Shown: positions 48,481 through 57,659 of the stretch, piece by piece | Numbering within the stretch: the stretch's first letter is position 1 | Layout of the letters: each line of letters starts with the position of its first letter | Assembly: GCF_016427505.1 (NCBI RefSeq) | Contig: NZ_JAELXS010000009.1 | Location: 1-64,000 of the forward strand | Direction: 5' to 3' | Source of the DNA: Sphingomonas mollis | Lineage (GTDB): Bacteria > Pseudomonadota > Alphaproteobacteria > Sphingomonadales > Sphingomonadaceae | Length of the DNA stretch: 64,000 nucleotides | Position numbers and translations under genes: made by a program | Notes under the pieces: model-generated | Databases searched by the model: none | Told to the model about the DNA's origin: nothing | Seen by the model: the letters and a program-made list of their open reading frames with translations, nothing else

Positions 48481-50768
48481 GCCGCCACCTCCATGCCGGC
48501 CGCGACCGCGGCGATCAGCGCCGCCCGGTCGTATCGATACACGCCCGGCTCGCCCGACAGGCCCGGCTGACGGCGAAGCAGCACCACCGGATGACTGCGG
48601 TCGACCCGGTCGGCGTCATCGTCCATCGCCAGCGTCACGGCGATCCGGTCGCCCTCGGCCAATCGCGTCGCACAGCGGTAACCGGATGCCTCCAGCATCG
48701 GTCGCAGGAACGTCTCCATCCATCCCGACTCGTCACATTGCAACAGGCAGAGCGGGCCGCTGCCCGGCGCCGCCAGTTCGCCCGCGAACAGCGCATGGGC
48801 ATCGACCAGTTCGACCTGCTCGCCCGCGACCATCACCACCCCGGCGATGCCCGGCCGCCCCCGTGCCGGCGCCACCGCCAGCGGCAACGTCACGATCTCA
48901 TGCGCGTCGTCGATCGCATAGCCCAGCTCGCCAAAGCCGTCGGTCAGGCGCAGCAACGTCACCTGTCCCGTCGCCGGCGGCACCGCCATCGCGACCAGCG
49001 GGATCACACCGCCCTCCAGCGACAGGTGCAGCCGGCCGCCGGTGCGCCGGATCGCGGAGGCGCACACCGTCTCCACCCGGTCGACCGCCGCCAGCGGCAG
49101 GGCCCGGCGCTGGCCATCCAGATCGTCGAATAACAGGGCGACGATGCCCTTCTCCTCGACGATCTCCTCTTCCTCCGACGCGATCGCCAATGGCGCAAAA
49201 CGCAGGCCCGCCGCGGCGGCCAGTCCGGTGCCGTCCAGCAGCAGCAACGGCAATCCGCTGTCGGGCAGCGTCTGCCCCGCATAGACGCCGGTCGCCATGA
49301 TCGCCGGCGGTACCGGCTTCACCACCAGTTCCTCGGTATCCAGCACCGCATCGATCCCCAGCGCGTAATCGCCCTCACGCGTGGCGACGATCACCAGCGC
49401 GGTCGGTTCGGACGCCTCGATGCCCAATACCCTGCCCAGCGTAATCATCGGCAGCCGACGACCACGCACGGTGGCGACGCTGGCATCGCCTAGCGCATCG
49501 ATCCGCACCGCCTGCCCGCGCAGCGCCACGATCTCCTCGATCGACTGGCGCGGCAGGGCGAAGCGCTGGTCGCCGACGCCGACGATGATCGTCGGGATGA
49601 TCGACAGCGTCAGCGGCACCTGCAACTCGATCGTCAGTCCCGCGCCCGGCCGGTTCTTCAGCGCGATGCGACCGCCGATCTGTTCGATATTGGCGCGCAC
49701 CACATCCATGCCGACGCCGCGCCCGGACAGTTCGGTTACGACGTCGCGGCTCGACAGCCCGGCTTCGAACACCAGCGCAAGCCGTTCCGCCTCGGTCATC
49801 GCCGCGGCCTGTTGCTCGGTGCGACGCCCGGCGGCGATCGCCTTCGCGACCAAGCGGTCGACGTCGATGCCGCGACCGTCATCGGTCACTTCCAGCACGA
49901 TCTGGTTGCCGGTCTGGCGCGCCAGCACCAGCAGCCGCCCGTTCTCGCGCTTGCCGGCACTGCGACGATCGGCCGGCAGTTCGATGCCATGATCGACCGC
50001 GTTGCGGATGATATGGACCAGCGGATCGCGCAACAGCTCGATCATCTCGCGGTCGAGTTCGACGTCGGCGCCCTCGATATCCAGCGTCACCGCCTTGCCC
50101 AGCGGCGCGGCGGCGTCGCGCACCATGCGCGGGATGGCAGAGAACAGCGTCTCGATCCGCTGCATCCGGGTGCGGGTGATCGTGTCGCGCATCTCGCCCA
50201 CGGTCAGCGACAGGCGTTCCAGCGCGCCCTCGACGCGGGGATCGATCGGCTGGTCGCGCAGGCGGCGGGCGAGTTCGTTGCGCGCCAGCACCATGTCCGA
50301 CATGCCGGCCATCATCTGGTCCAGCAGATCGACGGCCAGCCGCACGCTGCGATTGGCAGTCCGCGTCTGCGGGCCGACGGCGGCCGGCGCCACCGGGGCG
50401 GCATCCTCGGCCAGCGCGGCGATCAATAGGTCTTCGGTCGTATCGTCCAGCGGCACGCCCGCCGCGATCGCCTCGGTCAGCTCGCCGATCCGGTCGACGA
50501 TGGCCAGCACGGCATTGACCAGCGCGGTATCCGGCAACCGCGTACCGTCACGCACGGCGGACAGCACATCCTCGGCCGCATGCGCCAGTCGACCCAGCCG
50601 CGGCAGATCGAGAAAACCGCAGCTTCCCTTCACCGTATGGACGAAGCGGAAGATCGCATCGAGGCGTGCGCGGTCGGTCGGATTCGACTCCCACAGCACG
50701 ATCTCGCCCGCGATCGCATCCAGCGTCTCGCGGGTTTCAGCAATGAATTCCTGTAACAGGTCGTCCAT
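48477..50768 (-). CDS. cheA: Chemotaxis histidine kinase CheA without a P2 domain, with extended C-terminus
   Basis: 763 aa. P1/Hpt domain with HTVKGSCGFLDLPRLGRLAH (phospho-His about 44). A short linker then goes directly to the P3 dimerisation helices (LLDQMMAGMSDMVLARNELA), so the P2 CheY-binding domain is absent. P4 kinase: IIRNAVDHGIE (N box), DDGRGID (G1), SGRGVGMDVVR (G2). P5 CheW-like domain follows from about 390. The C-terminal 250 residues add a second CheW-like unit (LPLAAVDRVETVCASA) and a receiver-like end lacking a clear phospho-Asp. It follows chpT by about 65 bp. Confidence 0.95.
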   Translation of the reverse strand: MDDLLQEFIAETRETLDAIAGEIVLWESNPTDRARLDAIFRFVHTVKGSCGFLDLPRLGRLAHAAEDVLSAVRDGTRLPDTALVNAVLAIVDRIGELTEAIAAGVPLDDTTEDLLIAALAEDAAPVAPAAVGPQTRTANRSVRLAVDLLDQMMAGMSDMVLARNELARRLRDQPIDPRVEGALERLSLTVGEMRDTITRTRMQRIETLFSAIPRMVRDAAAPLGKAVTLDIEGADVELDREMIELLRDPLVHIIRNAVDHGIELPADRRSAGKRENGRLLVLARQTGNQIVLEVTDDGRGIDVDRLVAKAIAAGRRTEQQAAAMTEAERLALVFEAGLSSRDVVTELSGRGVGMDVVRANIEQIGGRIALKNRPGAGLTIELQVPLTLSIIPTIIVGVGDQRFALPRQSIEEIVALRGQAVRIDALGDASVATVRGRRLPMITLGRVLGIEASEPTALVIVATREGDYALGIDAVLDTEELVVKPVPPAIMATGVYAGQTLPDSGLPLLLLDGTGLAAAAGLRFAPLAIASEEEEIVEEKGIVALLFDDLDGQRRALPLAAVDRVETVCASAIRRTGGRLHLSLEGGVIPLVAMAVPPATGQVTLLRLTDGFGELGYAIDDAHEIVTLPLAVAPARGRPGIAGVVMVAGEQVELVDAHALFAGELAAPGSGPLCLLQCDESGWMETFLRPMLEASGYRCATRLAEGDRIAVTLAMDDDADRVDRSHPVVLLRRQPGLSGEPGVYRYDRAALIAAVAAGMEVAA

Positions 50769-50835
50769 GGGCCTCCGGGCTTTCGACGCCCGTCATGCCC
50801 GATGCCGGTTAATAGCTCCTTTACCCGCCGGCCTT

Positions 50836-51489
50836 TTATCCCGCGCCGCCCGTGCTCAGGGCCGCGCCGAAGATCATCACCCCCGGCGCCGGCTCCGACA
50901 CCTGCATCGTGCCGGCCGCTTCCGTCACCAGCGTATGCACCATGAACGCGGCGGCGAGGCGCGATGTCACGCCGTCCTCCGACGCACCGGTGGTCAGCAT
51001 CTGCCGGATCTGGGGATCGAGGATGATCCGCAACCCCTCGATCTTCACGACGATCTCCAGATGGTCGCCCTGCTGCTCGGCCCCGATATCCAGCGATCCG
51101 CCGCGCACCAGCGCCTCGTTGGCGATCAGCGCGAGGTTCAACAGCGCCTTCACCGCCGCCTTGGGCAGTGAATCCGCCTCGACATACCAGCCCAGCGTCG
51201 TCCGCTTGGCATCGGACAACAGCCCCTCGATCGCTGCCTTCGCCTCGCGCGGATCGACCATCTCGCCGAAACTGCCGCCGGCGCCGAACGCCAGTCGAAA
51301 GAATTTCAGCTTGTTGGCGGACGTGCGCGCACTGTCGGCGAGCAGTTCCATGCATCGTTGGCGCATCGCCGGATCGGTCTCGTCGGCCAGCAGTTCCAGC
51401 CCGTTGTTCAGCGCGCCGACCGGCGACAACAGGTCATGGCAAAGTCGCGAACAGAGCAGGCTGGCAAAATCGACCGGACTGATGGCCAT
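50836..51489 (-). CDS. chpT: ChpT-like histidine phosphotransferase
   Basis: 217 aa. ChpT carries phosphate from the hybrid kinase CckA to CtrA and CpdR in alphaproteobacteria. The DHp-like helix has the phospho-His in LCSRLCHDLLSPVGALNNGL (His about 18), followed by a degenerate ATPase-like domain (RLAAAFMVHTLVTEAAGTMQV). AAGGGGA stands before ATG 51489; ATG 51492 is adjacent. It heads the chemotaxis operon here, so the role could be CckA-CtrA or a chemotaxis-linked phosphorelay; the family match is strong. Confidence 0.88.
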   Translation of the reverse strand: MAISPVDFASLLCSRLCHDLLSPVGALNNGLELLADETDPAMRQRCMELLADSARTSANKLKFFRLAFGAGGSFGEMVDPREAKAAIEGLLSDAKRTTLGWYVEADSLPKAAVKALLNLALIANEALVRGGSLDIGAEQQGDHLEIVVKIEGLRIILDPQIRQMLTTGASEDGVTSRLAAAFMVHTLVTEAAGTMQVSEPAPGVMIFGAALSTGGAG

Positions 51490-51558
51490 CATAATCCCCT
51501 TGAACGTACTGCCATCTGAGGCCTTTCCGCCCGCCCCGCAAGCGGCTGTGACGTGCCC

Positions 51559-51981
51559 TCACCCCCGGTCCGTCGCCACCACGAGCCGGACCGGCTCGAA
51601 CCGGCCATGGACGGGGCCGTTCGCCACCGCACGCCAAGCCGTCACCGCCCCGCCGCCGACGATCAGCCACAGGCCGCCATCCGCCGCCGCGTCCCCCGCA
51701 TCGCGCGCAGACGGCGCCGCGATGCCGGTGGGATGCGAATGGTAACAGCCGATCACCGCCGGCCCGCCGCTCCGCCCCCGCCGATACGCCGCGATCAGCG
51801 CCGCCGGATCGATCTCGAACCGCCGCGCCGGGTCGCCCGCGACGTTGCGGCACGCCTCCACCGCAACGATCGCGCCGGCCTCGCCGAACAGCAGGCCGCA
51901 CACCTCCACCGCCGGATCGGCCGCCGCCGCCGCGACGATCCGTTGCAGCAGGTCGCTTGATATCGCCACGTCCATCACCAT
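51559..51981 (-). CDS. M67 family JAMM metallopeptidase
   Basis: 140 aa, single JAB/MPN domain. The JAMM zinc site is complete: the Glu in AVEVCGLLFG (about 27-30), then CYHSHPTGIAAPSARD (H-x-H-P-x7-S-x2-D, about 79-93). Free-standing JAMM proteins can cleave isopeptide or C-terminal Cys/Gly-linked substrates, for example in sulfur-carrier or siderophore pathways; no partner is adjacent. GGAG precedes ATG 51981. Its start is 11 bp from the divergent RluD-type gene. Confidence 0.9.
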   Translation of the reverse strand: MVMDVAISSDLLQRIVAAAAADPAVEVCGLLFGEAGAIVAVEACRNVAGDPARRFEIDPAALIAAYRRGRSGGPAVIGCYHSHPTGIAAPSARDAGDAAADGGLWLIVGGGAVTAWRAVANGPVHGRFEPVRLVVATDRG

Positions 51982-51992
51982 CTGGCTACTCC

Positions 51993-52940
51993 ATGGACCG
52001 GGGGGTTTCCATCATCGAAGCGACGATCGCGCCGACCGCGGACGGATGGCGGCTGGACCGTGCGCTGGCGGATGCGGTGCCGACGATGTCGCGCGAGCGG
52101 CTGAAAGCGCTGATCGCCGCCGGCGCGGTGTCGCAGGGCGGCACCCCGGCGCGCGACCCCTCCCGCCCCGCCGCCGCCGGCCTGATCTTCGCGGTCGCCG
52201 TCCCCGCCCCCACGCCGCTCCACAATGAGGCGCAGGATATCCCGCTCGTCATCGCCTATGAAGACGAGCATCTGATCGTCGTCGACAAGCCCGCCGGCTT
52301 GGTCGTGCATCCGGCGGCGGGCAATTTCGACGGCACGCTGGTCAACGCCCTCCTCCATCATTGCGGCGGATCGCTGTCGGGCATCGGCGGCGTCGCGCGG
52401 CCAGGGATCGTCCACAGGATCGACAAGGACACCTCCGGGCTCATGGTGGCCGCCAAGACCGATCAGGCGCATGAGGGACTGGCCCGCCAGTTCCACGACC
52501 ACAGCATCGACCGCCGTTACCGCGCGATCGTCGGCGGCATCCCCCGCCCGGCCGAGGGGACGGTCGACGCCCCGCTCGCGCGCAGCCCGCACAACCGCAA
52601 GAAGATCGCGATCGTCGCGAACGGCAAGCGCGCCGTCACGCACTTCACTACGATCCAGCGACTGCGCGAGGCGGCACTGGTCGAATGCCGGCTGGAAACC
52701 GGCCGCACCCATCAGGTGCGCGTCCACATGGCATCGATCGGCCATTCGCTCCTTGGCGACCCGGTGTACGGCAAGGCGAAGGGTCAGCCGCGACGCTGCC
52801 TCGAAACGCTCGGTTTCACACGCCAAGCCTTGCACGCCGCGCATCTGGGGTTCATTCATCCGGTAACATGTGTCGCTTTGGCGCTCGAAAGTCCGATGCC
52901 TGCGGATATGCAGGAACTGTTCACCAGTCTTCACGTATAG
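51993..52940 (+). CDS. RluA/RluD family pseudouridine synthase
   Basis: 315 aa. An S4 RNA-binding domain ([20 protein letters not shown]) precedes the catalytic domain with [15 protein letters not shown] (catalytic Asp about 141), [12 protein letters not shown] and [19 protein letters not shown], then GDPVYG. It isomerises specific uridines in 23S rRNA or tRNA; S4 plus RluD-like motifs favour the large-subunit enzyme. ATG 51993 is used; GTG 52008 is an alternative. rpoH follows 59 bp downstream. Confidence 0.93.
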   Translation: MDRGVSIIEATIAPTADGWRLDRALADAVPTMSRERLKALIAAGAVSQGGTPARDPSRPAAAGLIFAVAVPAPTPLHNEAQDIPLVIAYEDEHLIVVDKPAGLVVHPAAGNFDGTLVNALLHHCGGSLSGIGGVARPGIVHRIDKDTSGLMVAAKTDQAHEGLARQFHDHSIDRRYRAIVGGIPRPAEGTVDAPLARSPHNRKKIAIVANGKRAVTHFTTIQRLREAALVECRLETGRTHQVRVHMASIGHSLLGDPVYGKAKGQPRRCLETLGFTRQALHAAHLGFIHPVTCVALALESPMPADMQELFTSLHV

Positions 52941-52999
52941 ATATCGGTATGCGCTCGCTGCGATGCGGCAGGCATGCTTCCAAGGAAAGGGATCGATCA

Positions 53000-53905
53000 A
53001 TGGCAAAAGGCAGCAACGTCCCGGCGACGATCCCTGCGCTCGGCGGGGAGCAGAGCCTCAACCGCTATCTGTCCGAGATCCGCAAGTTTCCGCTGCTGCA
53101 GCCGGAACAGGAATATATGCTCGCCAAGCGTTTTCAGGAACATGGCGATACCGATGCGGCGGCCCAGCTCGTCACCAGCCACCTGCGCCTCGTCGCCAAG
53201 ATCGCGATGGGCTATCGCGGCTACGGCCTGCCCACGTCGGAGCTGATCTCCGAGGGCAATATCGGCCTGATGCAGGGTGTGAAGAAGTTCGAGCCGGATC
53301 GCGGCTTCCGCCTCGCCACCTATGCGATGTGGTGGATTCGCGCCTCGATCCAGGAATACATCCTGCGGTCGTGGAGCCTCGTGAAAATGGGCACCACCGC
53401 TGCCCAGAAGAAGCTGTTCTTCAACCTGCGCCGCATGAAGTCCAAGCTGGACGCGTTCGAGGATGGCGACCTGAAGCCGGAACACGTCACCAAGATCGCC
53501 ACCGATCTGGGCGTCGCGGAGCAGGACGTCGTTTCGATGAACCGCCGCATGGCCATGGGCGGCGACACCTCGCTGAACGTGCCGATGCGGGAGGATGGCG
53601 AGGGTCAGTGGCAGGATTGGCTGCAGGACGATGCGCCGTTGCAGGATTCGATCGTCGCCGACCAGCAGGAGGCGGACGTCCGCCACGGCATGCTCGTGTC
53701 GGCGATGGACGACTTGAACGATCGCGAGAAGCACATCCTGACCGAGCGCCGCCTGACCGACGATCCCAAGACGCTGGAGGAACTCAGCCAGGTCTATGGC
53801 GTCAGTCGCGAGCGTGTCCGCCAGATCGAGGTGCGGGCGTTCGAGAAGCTGCAAAAGGGCATGATGCGCATCGCCGGCGAGAAGCGACTGCTCGCCGCGG
53901 CCTGA
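53000..53905 (+). CDS. rpoH: RNA polymerase sigma factor RpoH (heat shock sigma-32)
   Basis: 301 aa. Region 2 is LRLVAKIAMGYRGYGLPTSE, FRLATYAMWWIRASIQEYIL. The RpoH box QKKLFFNLRR (about 134-143), which marks sigma-32, is intact. Region 4 has LEELSQVYGVSRERVRQIEV. The start at 53000 is preceded by AAGGAAAGGG. It directs heat-shock transcription. Four bases separate it from the amine oxidase gene downstream, so read-through is likely. Confidence 0.97.
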   Translation: MAKGSNVPATIPALGGEQSLNRYLSEIRKFPLLQPEQEYMLAKRFQEHGDTDAAAQLVTSHLRLVAKIAMGYRGYGLPTSELISEGNIGLMQGVKKFEPDRGFRLATYAMWWIRASIQEYILRSWSLVKMGTTAAQKKLFFNLRRMKSKLDAFEDGDLKPEHVTKIATDLGVAEQDVVSMNRRMAMGGDTSLNVPMREDGEGQWQDWLQDDAPLQDSIVADQQEADVRHGMLVSAMDDLNDREKHILTERRLTDDPKTLEELSQVYGVSRERVRQIEVRAFEKLQKGMMRIAGEKRLLAAA

Positions 53906-53909
53906 CACG

Positions 53910-55139
53910 ATGCCGCGCACCGTCGTGATCGGCGGCGGCGCGGCCGGCATTGCCGCTACCCGGCATCTCCATGATACCGGGCATGCGGTATTACTCGTCG
54001 AGGCCAGCGACCGGCTCGGCGGTCGCGCGAGCAGCGCGGCGCTTTCCCCCGCATCAGGGATCATCGATCTTGGTTGCGGATGGCTCCATTCGGCGAGCCG
54101 GAACGTATGGACACACGTCGCCGAACGGCGGGGCATCGCAATTGATCGCACCACCGCCAATTGGGGCACGCAATGGCGCGATCTGGGCTACCCGCCCGTC
54201 AATCAGCAAGCTTTCGCGAAGGCCCGACGCGATTGGGACGATGCCGCCCATGCGGCGCTGGACGGACCTGATCGCCCGCTCTCCGATTTCATCGCTGCCG
54301 ACGATCCCGCCCGCCCGATGATCGACGCGATCTCCGGCTTCGCCAACGGCGCCGCCCTTAGCGCGGTTTCGCTGCACGACTGGGCGGCCTATGAAGACGC
54401 CGCCACCGACGACAATTGGGCATTACCGGATGGATATGGCACGCTGATCGTCGATCACGCCGCCGGTCTTCCCGTCCGGCTTTCGACCCCGGTGACGCGG
54501 ATCGACCACTGCCACCGCACGCTTCGCCTCGACACGCCGACCGGCACGATCGAGGCCGATCACGTCATCCTCTGCGTGCCGACGACCGCGCTGACGGGGG
54601 AGGCGATCACCTTCGACCCGCCCCTCCCCGCCAAGCACCATGCCGCCGCCTCCCTGCCGCTGGGCATCGCCGACAAGGTATTCCTCGCGGTGGACCGGCC
54701 GATCTGGCCCGCCGATGCGCATCTGATCGGCAATCCCCACAGCGCCTGCACCGCCAGCCATCGCCTGTCGCCGTTCGGCCGCCCGATCGTGGAGAGCTTC
54801 TTCGGCGGCCCCTGTGCCGATGCGCTGGAAGACGATCGCGCCGCCACCGCCTTCGCCATCGACGAACTGGTCGCCCTGCTGGGTGGCGACTGGCGGTCCC
54901 GCCTGTCGCCGCTCGCCGCTACCCGCTGGCGCCACGAACCGTGGATCGGCGGCAGTTACAGCCATGCCATGATCGGCGCCGCCGGGCAGCGCCGGGTGCT
55001 CGCCGAGCCGATCGACCACCGGCTGTTCTTCGCAGGCGAGGCGTGCTCGCCGCACGACTTTTCGACCGCACACGGCGCACACGACACCGGCGTCGCCGCC
55101 GCGGCGCAGATTCTGGCGCTTTGCCGCGCGCCTGCGTAA
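53910..55139 (+). CDS. FAD-dependent amine oxidase-like protein
   Basis: 409 aa. N-terminal FAD-binding motif VVIGGGAAGIAATRHL (about 5-20) with the GG doublet EASDRLGGRASSA, and the C-terminal FAD motif HRLFFAGEACSPHDFSTAHG. The mid region has GCGWLHSASRNVWTHV. It resembles flavin monoamine/polyamine oxidases, though substrate is open. The 4-nt gap after rpoH suggests co-transcription. No signal peptide. Confidence 0.87.
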   Translation: MPRTVVIGGGAAGIAATRHLHDTGHAVLLVEASDRLGGRASSAALSPASGIIDLGCGWLHSASRNVWTHVAERRGIAIDRTTANWGTQWRDLGYPPVNQQAFAKARRDWDDAAHAALDGPDRPLSDFIAADDPARPMIDAISGFANGAALSAVSLHDWAAYEDAATDDNWALPDGYGTLIVDHAAGLPVRLSTPVTRIDHCHRTLRLDTPTGTIEADHVILCVPTTALTGEAITFDPPLPAKHHAAASLPLGIADKVFLAVDRPIWPADAHLIGNPHSACTASHRLSPFGRPIVESFFGGPCADALEDDRAATAFAIDELVALLGGDWRSRLSPLAATRWRHEPWIGGSYSHAMIGAAGQRRVLAEPIDHRLFFAGEACSPHDFSTAHGAHDTGVAAAAQILALCRAPA

Positions 55140-55171
55140 CGCCGTCTTCCGTTCGGCCTGGGCGCAGTTGA

Positions 55172-55300
55172 AGCCTGTCCTGAGCTACGCCGAAGGGGCC
55201 ACCTCTCCACGAAATGCTTCGACTTCGGCGCTACATGCCGAAGGTTATTCTGAGCGGCTGGCTAGCTAGCAAGCCGAAGAGCTCAGCACGAACGGGTGGA
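55172..55300. repeat. Degenerate palindromic repeat region (CCGAAGG...GAGC words)
   Basis: The gap before mtgA holds imperfect inverted words such as CCTGTCCTGAGCTACGCCGA and GAATAACCTTCGGCATG in the complement, typical of the TTCGACAAGCTCAGGACAG-type repeats of proteobacteria. Copies here are diverged and boundaries are uncertain. No gene is seen from 55140 to 55331. Confidence 0.45.
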
Positions 55301-55331
55301 GTTAAACGTTCGATGCGTTAGACGGGCAAGC

Positions 55332-56003
55332 ATGATCGCTCTTCGCTGGCTGTTGAAGGCCACCCTGATCTTCGTCGCGGTGACGATGCTGTGGGTCGGC
55401 CTGTACCGGTTCGTCCCGCCCCCCTTCACCTTCACGATGATGGGCGATCTGCTCGGCGGGCGCAGCGTGACCAAGGACTGGATGCCGCTGTCGCAGATCG
55501 ATCCGGATATGGCCCGCGCCGCCATCGCCGGAGAGGACTCGCGCTTCTGCCAGCATCACGGCTTCGATTTCCGCGCCATCGCCGGCGCGGCGATGCGCAA
55601 TGCCGAGGGCGGCCGTATCCGTGGCGGCTCGACGATCAGCCAGCAGACCGCGAAGAACGCTTTCCTGTTCCAGGGCGGCGGCTATGTGCGAAAGACGTTC
55701 GAGGCGTATTTCACGACGCTGATCGAAATGCTCTGGGGCAAGCGACGGATCATGGAGGTGTACCTGAACATCGCCGAAACCGGCATCGGTACTTATGGTG
55801 TCAACGCCGCCGCGCTCCGCTATTTCGGTCACGACGCCACCCGCCTGTCGCCGACCGAGGCCGCCCGGATCGCCGCCGTCCTGCCGCTGCCCAAGAAACG
55901 CGCCGCGATCGCCCCTAGCGGCTTCGTGCGGCGGCACGGCAACGTCCTCGCCCGCTATGTCGGCGTGGTGCGTCGTGCGGGGCTGGATACGTGCCTGCGC
56001 TGA
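55332..56003 (+). CDS. mtgA: Monofunctional biosynthetic peptidoglycan transglycosylase
   Basis: 223 aa, GT51 glycosyltransferase that polymerises lipid II. One N-terminal membrane anchor (ALRWLLKATLIFVAVTML, about 3-20). Catalytic Glu lies in AAIAGEDSRFCQHHGFD (Glu about 73); the second motif is RGGSTISQQTAKNAFLF, and KRRIMEVYLNIAETG (second Glu) completes the site. ATG 55332 is chosen since it starts just before the anchor. It overlaps the CAP-domain gene by 13 nt. Confidence 0.95.
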   Translation: MIALRWLLKATLIFVAVTMLWVGLYRFVPPPFTFTMMGDLLGGRSVTKDWMPLSQIDPDMARAAIAGEDSRFCQHHGFDFRAIAGAAMRNAEGGRIRGGSTISQQTAKNAFLFQGGGYVRKTFEAYFTTLIEMLWGKRRIMEVYLNIAETGIGTYGVNAAALRYFGHDATRLSPTEAARIAAVLPLPKKRAAIAPSGFVRRHGNVLARYVGVVRRAGLDTCLR

Positions 56004-56623
56004 AGCTGGCGGCGGCGGTGCTGCTCGCCGCCCTCGCTCCCCCTGCTCCGCTCTGGCCGAACGATCGCGACGTACTCGGCGCCCTGAACGCGGTGCGTGC
56101 CGACCCCGCCGGCTATGCCGGATGGCTCCGCCGTGCCGCCGAAAGTTATGACGGCATATTTTACCGAGAGCGCGACGGCACCGAACATGCCACGGTCGAA
56201 GGCCCGGCTGCCGCCGAAGCCGCCGCCTCGGCGATCGGTGCCATGCCGCCAGTCCCGTTGCTGGCACCCGACCCGATACTCGCCGCCGCCGCCCGCGACC
56301 ATGGTATGGCGCAAGGCGCGGTCGGCGGTATCGGCCATGCCAGTACGGCCGGCGCCTCGCCGGGCGCCCGCGTTCGGCAACGCGGCGGAGACATCTACGT
56401 CGTCGAGGCGATCAGCTACGGGATGCACGGCGCGGAAGATGTCGTGCGTCAGATGATGGTCGATGACGGCGTACCGGGGCGCGGCCATCGCAAACTGCTG
56501 ACTGCCAGTTTCTATCGCTACGCCGGCATCTGGTGCGGACCCCACGCGACACGCGGATCAATGTGCGTCATCGATCTCGCCGCCACGCCCGGCGGCCACC
56601 CCGCGGTGCCGCCGGAACGGTGA
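55991..56623 (+). CDS. CAP-domain secreted protein
   Basis: 210 aa starting with GTG inside the end of mtgA. A signal peptide (ALKLAAAVLLAALAPPAP) is followed by the CAP/SCP-PR1 fold: ALNAVRADPAGYAGWL, AAARDHGMAQGAVGGIGHAS (CAP1-like His), and DGVPGRGHRKLLTASFYRYA (CAP2-like GHR). Bacterial CAP proteins are secreted, function mostly unknown. The overlap with mtgA suggests a joint cell-wall role. Confidence 0.85.
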   Translation: MPALKLAAAVLLAALAPPAPLWPNDRDVLGALNAVRADPAGYAGWLRRAAESYDGIFYRERDGTEHATVEGPAAAEAAASAIGAMPPVPLLAPDPILAAAARDHGMAQGAVGGIGHASTAGASPGARVRQRGGDIYVVEAISYGMHGAEDVVRQMMVDDGVPGRGHRKLLTASFYRYAGIWCGPHATRGSMCVIDLAATPGGHPAVPPER

Positions 56624-56632
56624 GTTGCCGCG

Positions 56633-56881
56633 TTACTTCTTCTCGCCACCTACCGCATCGCCGACCTTGTCGGCCGCCCCGCCGACGCTCTTGGCCGCCG
56701 AGGTAATCGCCGCATCCTTGCGGTTCTCCGCGCCCTGCCGCCCGAACAGATAGAAACCGCCGATCACGACCGCGATCAACAGGACGATCGCGATCAACAT
56801 CCCGCCGCCGCCGCTGCGACGCTCGATGATCGTGGTGTGCGGCTGTGTTCCGGTATCGGTCACGATGCGTTCGTCGGCCAT
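56633..56881 (-). CDS. Small stress-type membrane protein, 82 aa, unknown
   Basis: Unrecognised. ATG 56881 has AGGAGG 9 nt upstream (an ATG at 56890 abuts that site). A cytoplasmic Arg/Ser/Thr N-terminus (about 27 residues) precedes one membrane helix (LIAIVLLIAVVIGGFYLFG, about 29-47). A charged tail follows (AAKSVGGAADKVGDAVGGEKK), which resembles CsbD/DUF883-like stress tails. An EcfG-type promoter 32-57 bp upstream supports general-stress control. Confidence 0.75.
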   Translation of the reverse strand: MADERIVTDTGTQPHTTIIERRSGGGGMLIAIVLLIAVVIGGFYLFGRQGAENRKDAAITSAAKSVGGAADKVGDAVGGEKK

Positions 56882-56912
56882 GATGGACATCCTCCTCTGT
56901 TATAAGGAGCGC

Positions 56913-56938
56913 AACGCTGTCCGATCGAAAGTTGTTCC
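56913..56938 (-). promoter_or_regulatory. EcfG-type general stress promoter (GGAAC-N18-GTT)
   Basis: On the minus strand GGAAC (complement at 56934-56938) is followed after 18 nt by GTT (complement at 56913-56915), with the preferred C before GTT. It points to the 82-aa membrane protein, whose ATG is about 32 nt downstream. Confidence 0.65.
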
Positions 56939-57335
56939 TGTACCGTAACGGGATCAAAACAGGGGATGTCCTACACGGGGACAAAGGCATATCCCCTTGA
57001 GCGTTCCTTCTCACCGTTTGCCAGACCCGCGATTATTCTCGCGCACACATACGCACCCGCCCGCGCAGGCGCGCGGCCGTGAGTGTGACTTTAGCGACTT
57101 TCCGATGAAGACGCCGCTGCGCTTCGGGGCGCAACGACATCACGGCCGTTCCCCGGCGCAGGCCGGAATCCAGTTGGGCGAACGATTATAATGATGGATG
57201 GACGTTCGTCGTTGCGAGCGCAGCGAAGCAACGACGAAGCGTCGGGATTGTCGAAAGCCGATATTACAATGGCTACGCCGACTGCCCCCGGGCCTCCGCC
57301 GGGGAACAGCCCGATTCAACCACTGAAACGACCAA
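56939..57335. other. Gene-free region with half-copies of three palindromic repeats
   Basis: About 400 bp with no supported gene. A GC-rich imperfect hairpin lies at about 57040-57090 (GCGCACACATACGCACCCGC and its partner). Single repeat arms follow: a GTTCCCCGGCGCAGGCCGG arm near 57150, the GTTGCGAGCGCAGCGAAGC type at 57207-57236, and a GGGCCTCCGCCGGGGAAC arm near 57290. It is probably a repeat landing zone between the convergent-side gene and ybaB. Confidence 0.55.
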
Positions 57336-57659
57336 TCAGAACGGCAGCTTGAACCCCGGCGGCAGCGAAAGCCCGCTGGTCATCTTCGACATCTCGGTGC
57401 CGGACACCGCATCGGCCTTCGCCCGCGCGTCGTTATAGGCGGCGGCCAGCAGGTCTTCCAGCATCTGCTTTTCGGACAATTGCATCAGTGAATCGTCGAT
57501 CGCGATACCGATGATGCGGCCCTTGGCGGATGCCTTCACCTTGACCAGACCACCGCCGGACACACCCTCGACCTCGATCGTGTCGAGATTGGCCTGCGCC
57601 TTTTCCAGCTCGTTCTGGACGTTCTGGGCCATCGCCAGGATTTCGTCGATATTCTTCAT
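57336..57659 (-). CDS. YbaB/EbfC family nucleoid-associated protein
   Basis: 107 aa. Short DNA-binding dimeric protein: MKNIDEILAMAQNVQNELEK, VEGVSGGGLVKVKASAKGRI (conserved GGG-x-V-K-V), and MLEDLLAAAYNDARAKAD. The ybaB family is nearly always directly 3' of dnaX. Here its start overlaps the dnaX stop by ATGA. Confidence 0.95.
   Translation of the reverse strand: MKNIDEILAMAQNVQNELEKAQANLDTIEVEGVSGGGLVKVKASAKGRIIGIAIDDSLMQLSEKQMLEDLLAAAYNDARAKADAVSGTEMSKMTSGLSLPPGFKLPF

Noticed and set aside
52915..52940. GGAAC...CGTA upstream of rpoH as an EcfG promoter
   Set aside because: The -10 half reads GTA instead of GTT and it lies inside the RluD-type gene. The match is too weak to list as a feature.
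56997..57191. 64-codon plus-strand frame downstream of the 82-aa gene
   Set aside because: It starts with TTG without a ribosome site and its end (SPAQAGIQLGERL) is the translation of a palindromic repeat arm.
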